From Sphingomonas flavescens (GTDB lineage Bacteria; Pseudomonadota; Alphaproteobacteria; Sphingomonadales; Sphingomonadaceae), in contig NZ_CP133016.1 in assembly GCF_030866745.1 (NCBI RefSeq), positions 2,094,001 through 2,158,000 on the forward strand: 64,000 bases of DNA. Reading direction: 5' to 3'. Both the position numbers and the translations under genes were made by a program. Below the pieces are notes generated by a model. It was not told the origin of the DNA and did no database searches. It saw only the letters and a program-made list of their open reading frames with translations. How positions within the stretch are numbered: position 1 is the stretch's first letter; every line of letters begins with the position of its first letter. Shown here piece by piece: positions 33,374 to 41,456 of this stretch.

Positions 33374-33413
33374 AATACGGATGTTTAGCGCGCTGAATAC
33401 GTATGTATAGCGC
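33374..33413. promoter_or_regulatory. Tandem direct-repeat operator between LacI 2 and TonB receptor 2
   Basis: Two 18-base copies, AATACGGATGTTTAGCGC (33374-33391) and AATACGTATGTATAGCGC (33396-33413), differ at two positions and are 22 bases apart, two helical turns on the same face. The second contains the palindrome ATACGTAT. Side-by-side binding of two LacI 2 dimers, or one site that also overlaps the promoter, is inferred. Confidence 0.65.
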
Positions 33414-33414
33414 C

Positions 33415-33513
33415 CGACCCCGTTCCCCTCCCGCAAAGCTTTGATATCCCTAGGGTCGGGAGAGGGGTCTCAGCCCCTTTGATGGTTTTTTGATCGGCAG
33501 GACCGCCTGCCGA
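33415..33513 (+). promoter_or_regulatory. Structured leader of TonB receptor 2 with competing hairpins
   Basis: CGACCC (33415-33420) can pair with GGGTCG (33453-33458). CCCCTCCCG (33425-33433) can pair with CGGGAGAGGGG (33457-33467, one bulge). AGGGG (33463-33467) can instead pair with CCCCT (33474-33478), followed by a T-rich run to 33491. A perfect stem TCGGCAGG/CCTGCCGA with an ACCG loop (33494-33513) then sits just before the ribosome site. The first three helices exclude one another, as in an attenuator, but no ligand class is recognised. Confidence 0.4.
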
Positions 33514-33529
33514 ACCCGAAGGGGGATGC

Positions 33530-36466
33530 ATGATGACGACGTTTTCTTTGCGTTCGCGGCTGGCTGCGGCGACGAGTCCGCTGGCGCTGGTGCTGGCACT
33601 CGCAGCAACGCCGGCCTTTGCGCAGGGCGCTCCGGTCACGCCGCCGGCGGATCAGGCTGCTGCCGATGCCGCGCAGGCTTCCGCGGATGCCGCGCAAGCG
33701 TCGGCCGACGCGGCCAAGGCTGCCGCCGATGCGCAGGCCGCTGCCGACGACAGCAAGCAGATCGTCGTCACCGGCTTCCGCGCGGCGCTGCGTAGCTCGA
33801 CCGCCAAGAAAAAGAATTCGGAAGCCGTCGTCGAATCGGTGACGGCGGAGGACGTCGGTAAGCTGCCTGACAACGGCATCGGTGAATCGATTGCGCGCCT
33901 GCCGGGCATCTCCTCGCAGCGGAGCGCAGGCCGCGCCAACATCATCTCGATCCGCGGCTTCGGTCCAGACTTCTCGTCGACCACGCTGAATGGCCGTCAG
34001 CAGACGACCACCAACGACAGCCGCGCGGTCGAATTCGACCAATATCCGTCGGAAATCCTGGCCGGCGTCGACGTCTACAAGACCGCGCAGGCCGACCACG
34101 TCGCTGGCGGCCTTGTCGGCACCATCGACCTGCGTACCATTCGCCCGCTCGATTACGGCAAGCGCGTGATTGCGGTCGGCGTTCGCGGCACCTACGTCGA
34201 TCAGAAGCTCCTGCCGGGGTCCAAGGACTGGGGCGGCCGCGTCTTCGGCACCTACGTTGACCAGTTCGCCGACGGCAAGGTCGGTGTGGCGCTGTCCGGC
34301 GCCTATACGAACGAGCCGTACCAGACCAAGGATTGGAACGCCTGGGGCTACGGCGGCTACCCCGGCGGCGCGCAGGGCATGAACGGCATCAAGACCTGGT
34401 ACGAAAGTGACCAGCTCAAGCGTTTCGGCGGCACCGCGACCTTGCAGGCCCGGGTCACCGACAACCTGACGATGACCCTCGACGGCTTCTATTCGCACTT
34501 CACGGACAATATCGATCAGCGCGGCTTCGAAATGCCGTTCAACTGCGGCGGTGGCTGCGGCAACGATTCCATCAGCAACGTGCAGTCGTCGAATGGCCTT
34601 GTGACGTCGGCGACGATCCGCGGCACCCCGGTGATCGAAAACTACGCCAACGACCGCAAGGCGGATCAATACTCGCTCGCCGGCAACCTGCTGTACGATG
34701 CGCACAATGGCTGGCGCGCCATGGGCGACTTCAGCTGGTCACGCACTGATCGCGTCGATGACCGCCTTGAAAGCACGGCAGGTCTCCGTCCCGGCCGTGG
34801 CGCAACGACGCCCACGGCGACCGTGTCGTACACGCTCACCAATCGCGGCCCGGTGTTCACCAGCAATTACAATGGCGCCAATCCGGCGCTGGTGCTGACC
34901 GACGTCGAAGGCTGGAGCGGCTCGCCGGTTCAGGCCGGCTACGACAAGATCCGCACGACCAAGGACGATCTGGTCGAAGCGCGCGGCGAAATCGAGCGGG
35001 AGCTTGGCGGCTTCCTGAAGTCGATTAAGCTCGGCGTGGACTATACGGTCCGCGACAAGGTCCTGACGCAGGACGAAGCTTTCCTGTCGCCGCCGGGTGG
35101 CGCGCTGTCCGCGCCCATTCCGGCGCGAGTGCTGCTGCCCTCGTTCACGCTTGATCGTGGCCTTGGGCCGATCCTGGCGTGGGACGTCCGTGCGCTCGTT
35201 CCTGAAGGCGTGCTGGTCTACAACGCCAACAACTTCGGCGCGAACGCAGGTTACCACGTCAAGGAAAAGGCGCTGACGCCGTACATCATGGCGTCGCTGA
35301 ACGGGAACCTCGGCGCTGCGACCCTGACCGGCAACATTGGTCTGCAGGCGGTTCACACCAACGTGACCTCGTCCAGCCTCAACTATCCGACGGTCAAGGA
35401 CAGCTATTGGATGTGGCTGCCGAGCGCCAACTTCAACCTGCGGTGGGAAAATGGCTTCGTCATCCGCCTCGCAGCGTCGAAGGAATATATGCGGGCGCGC
35501 CTGCCTGATCTGAACAACGTGATCACCAACAATGGTCCGAACACGACGTTCAATCCGGTGATCTACACCGGCAGCGGCGGCAATCCGCTGCTCCGGCCGT
35601 ACGAGGCCAAGGCCGTCGACCTGAACTTCGAGAAGTATTTCGGCAACAAGGGCTACATCGCCCTGCAGACCTTCTACAAGCACATCGATAGCTACATTTC
35701 GAACGGCTATGTGACGTTCGATTTCTCCGGCTATCCGGTTTCGTCGGGCAGCACGATTACACCGTCTTCGCCAATTGGCATCTTGTTCGCCAACGCGAAC
35801 ACCAAGGGCGGCTACATGTACGGCGCCGAGCTTGCCGGCACCCTGCCGTTCGACGTTTTCTCCGATAGCTTGGCCGGCTTCGGCCTGACCGGCGGTGGCG
35901 GCTATACCAAGACCAAGGTCCACGACTTCCAAGGCAATTCGATCCAGATCCCTGGCTATTCGAAGTGGGTCGCCAGTCTGACCGCCTTCTATGAAAACCG
36001 CGGTTTCAGTCTGCGTGGCAGCATGCGCTACCGGTCTTCGTTCGTCGGTGACTTCGCGCTGTTCAGCGGCGGTCTCGATCGTCAGTACGTCCTGGCGGAA
36101 ACGGTGTTCGACGCGCAGGCCAGCTACGACTTCCCGGAAAGTTCGCGCCTCAGCGGCCTTTCGCTCTTCGTGCAGGGGCAGAACCTCACCAACGAGCGTT
36201 CGGCGACCATCGGCATCCCGAGCCTGTCGGACTCCTGGTTGAAGTACCAGACCTATGGCCGCCGCTTCCTCGCGGGTGCGACGTACAAGTTCGGTGGGCG
36301 TACGCCGCCGCCGGCCCCGCTGCCGCCGGCCCCGCCGCCACCGCCGCCTCCAGCCCCTGCGACGCAGACCTGCGCCGACGGTTCGGTAATCCTGGCGACG
36401 GCAAGCTGCCCGGTTCCGCCGCCGCCGCCGCCACCGCCGGCGCCCGCGCCGGAACGCGGCAACTAG
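33530..36466 (+). CDS. TonB-dependent receptor (Xanthomonas/Caulobacter type) with proline-rich C-terminal tail
   Basis: 978 residues from ATG 33530 with GAAGGGGGA upstream. Order: signal peptide ending TPAFAQ; an Ala-rich stretch of AQASADA-type repeats; TonB box QIVVTGFR; plug (EDVGKLPDNGIGESIARLPGI, NIISIRGFGPDFSSTTLNGR) typical of the TonB-Xanth-Caul subfamily used for maltodextrins and other glycans; barrel ending RRFLAGATYKFGG. Instead of stopping at the terminal Phe it continues for about 60 residues: two polyproline runs around TCADGSVILATASC. Next to amylase and glucosidase genes, an alpha-glucan oligosaccharide ligand is likely. Confidence 0.92.
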   Translation: MMTTFSLRSRLAAATSPLALVLALAATPAFAQGAPVTPPADQAAADAAQASADAAQASADAAKAAADAQAAADDSKQIVVTGFRAALRSSTAKKKNSEAVVESVTAEDVGKLPDNGIGESIARLPGISSQRSAGRANIISIRGFGPDFSSTTLNGRQQTTTNDSRAVEFDQYPSEILAGVDVYKTAQADHVAGGLVGTIDLRTIRPLDYGKRVIAVGVRGTYVDQKLLPGSKDWGGRVFGTYVDQFADGKVGVALSGAYTNEPYQTKDWNAWGYGGYPGGAQGMNGIKTWYESDQLKRFGGTATLQARVTDNLTMTLDGFYSHFTDNIDQRGFEMPFNCGGGCGNDSISNVQSSNGLVTSATIRGTPVIENYANDRKADQYSLAGNLLYDAHNGWRAMGDFSWSRTDRVDDRLESTAGLRPGRGATTPTATVSYTLTNRGPVFTSNYNGANPALVLTDVEGWSGSPVQAGYDKIRTTKDDLVEARGEIERELGGFLKSIKLGVDYTVRDKVLTQDEAFLSPPGGALSAPIPARVLLPSFTLDRGLGPILAWDVRALVPEGVLVYNANNFGANAGYHVKEKALTPYIMASLNGNLGAATLTGNIGLQAVHTNVTSSSLNYPTVKDSYWMWLPSANFNLRWENGFVIRLAASKEYMRARLPDLNNVITNNGPNTTFNPVIYTGSGGNPLLRPYEAKAVDLNFEKYFGNKGYIALQTFYKHIDSYISNGYVTFDFSGYPVSSGSTITPSSPIGILFANANTKGGYMYGAELAGTLPFDVFSDSLAGFGLTGGGGYTKTKVHDFQGNSIQIPGYSKWVASLTAFYENRGFSLRGSMRYRSSFVGDFALFSGGLDRQYVLAETVFDAQASYDFPESSRLSGLSLFVQGQNLTNERSATIGIPSLSDSWLKYQTYGRRFLAGATYKFGGRTPPPAPLPPAPPPPPPPAPATQTCADGSVILATASCPVPPPPPPPPAPAPERGN

Positions 36467-36479
36467 CTGACAGACAGGG

Positions 36480-36505
36480 CCCGGCAGCGCGTTTGCGCTG
36501 CCGGG
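36480..36505 (+). other. Intercistronic hairpin between TonB receptor 2 and halogenase-like 2
   Basis: A perfect 11-base stem CCCGGCAGCGC / GCGCTGCCGGG closes a GTTT loop, 13 bases after the receptor stop and 19 before the next start. There is no T-run, so it is more likely a 3'-end protecting or partial-termination structure than a full terminator. It would allow high receptor mRNA with lower expression of the downstream enzymes. Confidence 0.7.
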
Positions 36506-36524
36506 TGCAGGTGCCTATTCGACG

Positions 36525-38039
36525 ATGATCGAGCGCGTGCCTTACAACATCGTCATCGCCGGCGGCGGAACGGCCGGTTGGCTGGCCGCAGCGATCTTCG
36601 CGCGCTTCCTTGGCGACGCAGCGTCAATCACGCTGGTGGAGTCGGATGAGATCGGCACGGTCGGTGTCGGCGAAGCGACGATCCCGCAGATTCACAACCT
36701 GATCATCGGCCTCGGTCTGGACCAGGCCGAATTCATCCGTCGTACTAACGGTACCTTCAAACTCGGCATCGAGTTCGCCGAATGGCTGCATCTAGGGCAC
36801 CGCTACATTCATAGTTTCGGGACGGTCGGCCGCGGCGTCGGCCTTATCCCGTTCCGCCAGCTCTGGCTCCGCGGCCGCGCGCTCGGTGTTGCAGGAGACT
36901 TCGGCGACTATAGCTTCAACATCGCGGCCGCGCGCCTTGGCCGAATGACGACGCAGGCCGGCGCCGGTACCGGGCTGCCCGACCTTGCCTACGCCTACCA
37001 TTTCGATGCCTCGCTGTTTGGCGGCATGCTGCGTGAATATGCCGAGGCGCGCGGCGTCACCCGCGTCGAAGGCAAGATCGCGCGCGTCGAACGCGGCGGC
37101 GATGGCGACATCACCGCCTTGGCGCTCGAAGGCGACCGGCGCGTCGACGGCAATTTCTTCATCGACTGCACCGGCTTCCGCAGCCTGCTGCTGGGCGGCG
37201 CGCTCGGCGTTCCGTTCGAGGATTGGAGTCATTGGCTGCCGTGCGACACTGCGCTTGCCGTGCCTTGCGAATCCAGCGAGGCGTTCCGACCCTACACTCA
37301 GTCGATGGCGCGGCTGGCGGGATGGCAGTGGCGCATTCCACTGCAGCATCGCACCGGCAACGGGCATGTTTTCTGTTCGCGCTTCATGTCGGTCGACGAA
37401 GCATCCGCGCTACTGCTCGCCAATCTCGACGGCGAGCCGTTGTCGGACCCGCGCCCAATCCGATTCACGAGCGGCCACCGTGCGAAATTCTGGTCCCACA
37501 ATTGCGTCGCGCTCGGGCTTGCCGCCGGGTTCATGGAGCCGCTGGAATCGACCAGCATCCATCTCGTTCAGTCGGCGCTCGGCCGGCTGCTGAACGTACT
37601 TGGCGGCGACCGCTCGAAAATTGAGACGGCGCGCGACACCTTCAATCGGCTGTCTGAAAGTGAGTGGGCCCGCATCCGCGATTTCATTCTCCTGCACTAC
37701 GTCGCGAACGGAAGGGAGGGCGAGCCTTTCTGGGATCATTGCCGGCGTATCGCGTTGCCCCGCACGCTCAAGGACAAGATCGACATGTTCCGTGAATCCG
37801 GCCTCGTCATGCGCGAGGAGGATGAACTGTTCCTCGACGACAGCTGGGGGCAGGTCATGTTGGGGCAAGGCATCGACCCGGTGAGCTGGTCACCGCTCGC
37901 TGACAATGTTTCTGGCGACGATCTTGGACCATATTTGCAGACCATCGCGTCGAGCTATCGAGCCAAGGCGGAAACGCTGCCCACCCATCGACAATTCGTG
38001 GCGGCCATGGTCGCCGAAAGAGCCGAGGCCGCTTCATGA
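36525..38039 (+). CDS. Flavin-dependent tryptophan halogenase family protein 2
   Basis: 504 residues. GGGTAGW is at 13-19, Lys79 (GTFKLG) is at exactly the PrnA number, the W267xW269xIP motif (GWQWRIPLQHR) is intact, and Glu341 (EPLEST) is the expected catalytic Glu. It is closely similar to protein 1 (14238), with the same GWQWRIPLQHR and EPLESTSIHL blocks. Gene order puts it between TonB receptor 2 and the alpha-amylase; its stop overlaps the amylase start (ATGA), so it is translated with the glucan enzymes. No signal peptide: cytosolic. Substrate unknown; function may differ from halogenation of tryptophan. Confidence 0.88.
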   Translation: MIERVPYNIVIAGGGTAGWLAAAIFARFLGDAASITLVESDEIGTVGVGEATIPQIHNLIIGLGLDQAEFIRRTNGTFKLGIEFAEWLHLGHRYIHSFGTVGRGVGLIPFRQLWLRGRALGVAGDFGDYSFNIAAARLGRMTTQAGAGTGLPDLAYAYHFDASLFGGMLREYAEARGVTRVEGKIARVERGGDGDITALALEGDRRVDGNFFIDCTGFRSLLLGGALGVPFEDWSHWLPCDTALAVPCESSEAFRPYTQSMARLAGWQWRIPLQHRTGNGHVFCSRFMSVDEASALLLANLDGEPLSDPRPIRFTSGHRAKFWSHNCVALGLAAGFMEPLESTSIHLVQSALGRLLNVLGGDRSKIETARDTFNRLSESEWARIRDFILLHYVANGREGEPFWDHCRRIALPRTLKDKIDMFRESGLVMREEDELFLDDSWGQVMLGQGIDPVSWSPLADNVSGDDLGPYLQTIASSYRAKAETLPTHRQFVAAMVAERAEAAS

Positions 38040-39862
38040 TCAAGTTTGCGTTTTCCCGATCGATCCTCGCGGCCTTACTGCTCGCCACAACTGGACCCGC
38101 GATCGCGCAAGCGCAGAATCTGGCGTCGGTCCGCGCGCGCCTGCCGCAGGACGAGGTCATCTATTTCCTGCTGCCCGACCGCTTCGAGAACGGCGACACC
38201 TCGAACGACCGGGGCGGCCTCAGCGGCGGCCCGCTGACGACCGGTTTCGACCCGACGCACAAGGGCTTCTTCCACGGCGGCGATCTCAAGGGTCTCACGA
38301 CGCGTCTCGACTATATCAAGGGTCTCGGCGCGACGACCGTGTGGCTGTCCCCGATCTTCGCCAACAAGGCCGTGCAGGGCCCGCCGGGCCAGGAAAGCGC
38401 CGGCTACCACGGCTACTGGATCACCGACTTCACGCGCGTCGATCCTCACCTCGGCACGAACGCGGATTTCAAGGCCTTCGTCGACGCGGCCCACGCTAAG
38501 GGCCTCAAGGTCTACATGGACATCGTGGTCAACCACACGGCCGACGTCATCCAGCTCGCGGAATGCGCGAACCAGCTCGACTGCCCGTACCGGAGCATCG
38601 CCGATTATCCGTATCAGCGTCGCGGCGGCGTGAAGGGCGCGGCGATCAACCAGGGATTTACTGGCGAGGCGGACGCCAGCGCTGCGAATTTCGCGAGGCT
38701 CAAGGATCCCAATTACGCCTACACCGTCCGCATCCCGCCGGCGGAGCGGAACATCAAGGTTCCCGCCTGGCTCAACGATCCGATCTACTATCACAACCGC
38801 GGCAACTCGACCTTCCGGGGCGAGTCGAGCACGATGGGCGACTTCTCCAGCCTCGACGACGTGTTCACTGAGAACCCGCGCGTCATCAGCGGGATGATCG
38901 ACATCTACGGTGCGTGGATCGACCGCTTCGGCGTTGACGGTTTTCGCATCGATACCGCGCAGCACGTGAACCCCGAATTCTGGCAGAAGTTCGTGCCCGC
39001 CATGCTGCAACGCGCCCGCGCCCGCGGGATCCCGAACTTCCACATCTTCGGCGAAGTCGCGACGAGCGAGATGGATCCGGCGCACACCGCCGAGAACACG
39101 CGCGTCGACAAACTTCCCAGCGTGCTCGATTTTCCGATGACGCGCGCGCTGGTCGACGTCGTTTCCGGCGCGGCCGGCACCGACGAAATGGCAAAGCTGT
39201 TCCGGGCCGATGCCCTCTACGAAGGCGGCGCGCAGGCAGCGCTTCAGCTCCCGACCTTCCTCGGCAATCACGACGCCGGGCGGTTTCCGATGCTGCTCAA
39301 AATGTTCAAGAAGGATCTCCCCGACGCCGAGCTGCTGCCGCGCGACATGCTGGGCCACGCCATGCTGCTGACGCTGCGCGGCGTGCCGACGATCTACTCT
39401 GGCGACGAGCAGGGTTTCGTCGGACTTGGCGGCGATCAGGCAGCGAGGCAGGACATGTTCGCCAGCAGGGTCGACAGCTATAATCAGCAGCCGTTGCTCG
39501 GCACCAAATCGACGACCGCGCAGGCAAGCTTCAACCCGCAGCATCCGCTCTACCAAGAGATTGCGAAGCTCGCCCGCATCCGCACCAGCCATGCGGCGTT
39601 GACCCGCGGGCTCCAGCTAATCCGCTTCGCTGACGATAAGCCCGGACTGTTCGCCGTGTCGCGCTTCGATCCGGCGAACGGCCGCGAGATGCTGTTGCTC
39701 TACAACACATCCAACAAGCCGGTGCAGCAGAATGTGCGCGTCGAAACCCGCTCGCAGAGCTTCGAGACGCTCGCTGGACAATGTGCCGCGACGGCGACCG
39801 CACCGGGCACGGTCGCGGTCGACCTGCCTGCCTTTGGCTACGCCGTCTGCAATGCTCGCTGA
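38036..39862 (+). CDS. Secreted GH13 alpha-amylase / cyclomaltodextrinase-like enzyme
   Basis: 608 residues with signal peptide (SILAALLLATTGPAIAQA). The GH13 regions are all present: DIVVNH (I), GFRIDTAQH with nucleophile Asp306 (II), FGEVAT with acid/base Glu340 (III) and FLGNHD with Asp413 (IV). The opening QDEVIYFLLPDRFENGDTSND and the calcium-site-like stretch suit extracellular or periplasmic alpha-amylases that cut maltodextrins or cyclodextrins. The C-terminal beta domain ends VDLPAFGYAVCNAR. Products should be maltose and glucose for the next two enzymes. The start overlaps the stop of halogenase-like 2. Confidence 0.92.
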   Translation: MIKFAFSRSILAALLLATTGPAIAQAQNLASVRARLPQDEVIYFLLPDRFENGDTSNDRGGLSGGPLTTGFDPTHKGFFHGGDLKGLTTRLDYIKGLGATTVWLSPIFANKAVQGPPGQESAGYHGYWITDFTRVDPHLGTNADFKAFVDAAHAKGLKVYMDIVVNHTADVIQLAECANQLDCPYRSIADYPYQRRGGVKGAAINQGFTGEADASAANFARLKDPNYAYTVRIPPAERNIKVPAWLNDPIYYHNRGNSTFRGESSTMGDFSSLDDVFTENPRVISGMIDIYGAWIDRFGVDGFRIDTAQHVNPEFWQKFVPAMLQRARARGIPNFHIFGEVATSEMDPAHTAENTRVDKLPSVLDFPMTRALVDVVSGAAGTDEMAKLFRADALYEGGAQAALQLPTFLGNHDAGRFPMLLKMFKKDLPDAELLPRDMLGHAMLLTLRGVPTIYSGDEQGFVGLGGDQAARQDMFASRVDSYNQQPLLGTKSTTAQASFNPQHPLYQEIAKLARIRTSHAALTRGLQLIRFADDKPGLFAVSRFDPANGREMLLLYNTSNKPVQQNVRVETRSQSFETLAGQCAATATAPGTVAVDLPAFGYAVCNAR

Positions 39863-41456
39863 GATGGTGGAGGACGTTGAGTCCGACGCGGACGTCCCCT
39901 GGTGGAGGGGTGCTGCGATCTACCAGATCTATCCGCGCAGCTTCGCGGACACGGACGGCAATGGCATCGGCGACCTGCGTGGGATTACCGAGCGGCTCGA
40001 CTATGTCGCTGAGCTCGGCGTCGACGCCATCTGGCTCTCGCCGTTCTTCACCTCGCCGATGCGCGACTTCGGTTATGACGTCGCCGATTATTGTGATGTC
40101 GATCCCGTGTTCGGCACGCTCGCCGACTTCGATGCGCTGGTCGCCAAGGCGCACCAGCTCGGCCTCAAGCTGATCATCGACCAGGTCTATTCGCACAGCT
40201 CCGATCAACACCCCTGGTTTCAGGAAAGCCGCAATTCCCGCGACGGTGAACGCAGCGACTGGTACGTCTGGGCCGATGCCAAGGCGGACGGCTCGCCCCC
40301 CAATAATTGGCAGTCGGTGTTCGGCGGTCCGGCTTGGACGTGGGACGCGCGCCGTGGGCAATATTACCTGCACAATTTCTTGCCCGAGCAGCCCGACTTA
40401 AATGTGCACAATCGCGAGGTGCAAGATGCACTTCTTGGTGCTGCGCGCTTCTGGCTCGATCGCGGCGTGGACGGCTTCCGCATCGACGCGATCAACTTCG
40501 CGATGCATGACCCGCAGCTACGCGATAATCCGCCCGCGACGAACGGCGGCAAACGCACGCGTCCCTTCGATTTTCAGCAACACATCTACAACCAGTCCCA
40601 CCCGGACATCGTCGGTTTCCTCGAGCGGCTTCGCGCACTGGTCGACGAATATCCGGATCGGTTCACGCTGGCCGAAGTCGGCGGCGACCACGCGCTCAGC
40701 GAAATGCAGGAATTCACAGCCGGAAATCACCGGCTCAACAGCGCCTACGGGTTCGACTTCCTCTACGCGGACAAGCTGACGCCCGCGCTTGTCGCTAACG
40801 CGGCGACAAGCTGGCCCGAAGTTGCAGGCTGGCCGAGTTGGGCCTTTGAGAATCACGACGCACCGCGCGCCGTGTCGCGCTGGGTCGATGAAGCGCATCG
40901 CGCCGCATTCTCCCGATTAAAGATGTTGCTCCTGTGCGCGCTGCGCGGATCGATCATCCTTTATCAGGGGGAGGAATTGGGGTTGCCGCAGGTCGATGTT
41001 CCGTTCGACCGGCTGCAGGATCCGGAAGCGATCGCCAACTGGCCGCAAACGCTCAGCCGCGACGGTGCGCGCACGCCCATGCCATGGTCCTCCAATGCGC
41101 CCAACTTCGGGTTCACCACCGGCCATGCCTGGCTTCCTGCGGGTCCGGACCATGCATCGCTGACCGTTGATCGGCAGGAGGCGGACCGGCGCTCGATGTT
41201 GCAATTCACGCGCGCATGTTTGGCCTTCCGCAGCCACTCTTTGGCCCTGCGAACCGGCGGCATCGACATCGTGACCGCTGGCGAAGCGCTGCTTGTGTTC
41301 GACCGCCGTGATGGCGGCGAGCATCTGCGCTGCACATTCAACTTGGGCGACGACGCATTGTCGTTCAAAGCGAGCGGACGGTCGCTGATCAGCACCGGCG
41401 AAATCGATGATGAAACGATCGGGCCCTACGCCGCGGTCATTGAGGAGTTGGCATGA
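39852..41456 (+). CDS. GH13 alpha-glucosidase (oligo-alpha-glucosidase type)
   Basis: About 534 residues. ATG 39852 lies inside the end of the amylase gene; ATG 39864, just after the amylase stop, is equally possible. WWRGAAIYQIYPRSFADTDGNGIGDL...ERLDYVAELGVDAIWLSPFF is the classic oligo-1,6/alpha-glucosidase lead-in. Catalytic residues: Asp212 (GFRIDAINF), Glu275 (LAEVGG) and Asp336 (FENHDAPR). IIDQVYSHSS replaces the common DLVxNHTS, a variant seen in proteobacterial alpha-1,4-glucosidases. No signal peptide is visible, so it probably acts in the cytosol on imported maltose or isomaltose. Confidence 0.9.
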   Translation: MLAEMVEDVESDADVPWWRGAAIYQIYPRSFADTDGNGIGDLRGITERLDYVAELGVDAIWLSPFFTSPMRDFGYDVADYCDVDPVFGTLADFDALVAKAHQLGLKLIIDQVYSHSSDQHPWFQESRNSRDGERSDWYVWADAKADGSPPNNWQSVFGGPAWTWDARRGQYYLHNFLPEQPDLNVHNREVQDALLGAARFWLDRGVDGFRIDAINFAMHDPQLRDNPPATNGGKRTRPFDFQQHIYNQSHPDIVGFLERLRALVDEYPDRFTLAEVGGDHALSEMQEFTAGNHRLNSAYGFDFLYADKLTPALVANAATSWPEVAGWPSWAFENHDAPRAVSRWVDEAHRAAFSRLKMLLLCALRGSIILYQGEELGLPQVDVPFDRLQDPEAIANWPQTLSRDGARTPMPWSSNAPNFGFTTGHAWLPAGPDHASLTVDRQEADRRSMLQFTRACLAFRSHSLALRTGGIDIVTAGEALLVFDRRDGGEHLRCTFNLGDDALSFKASGRSLISTGEIDDETIGPYAAVIEELA

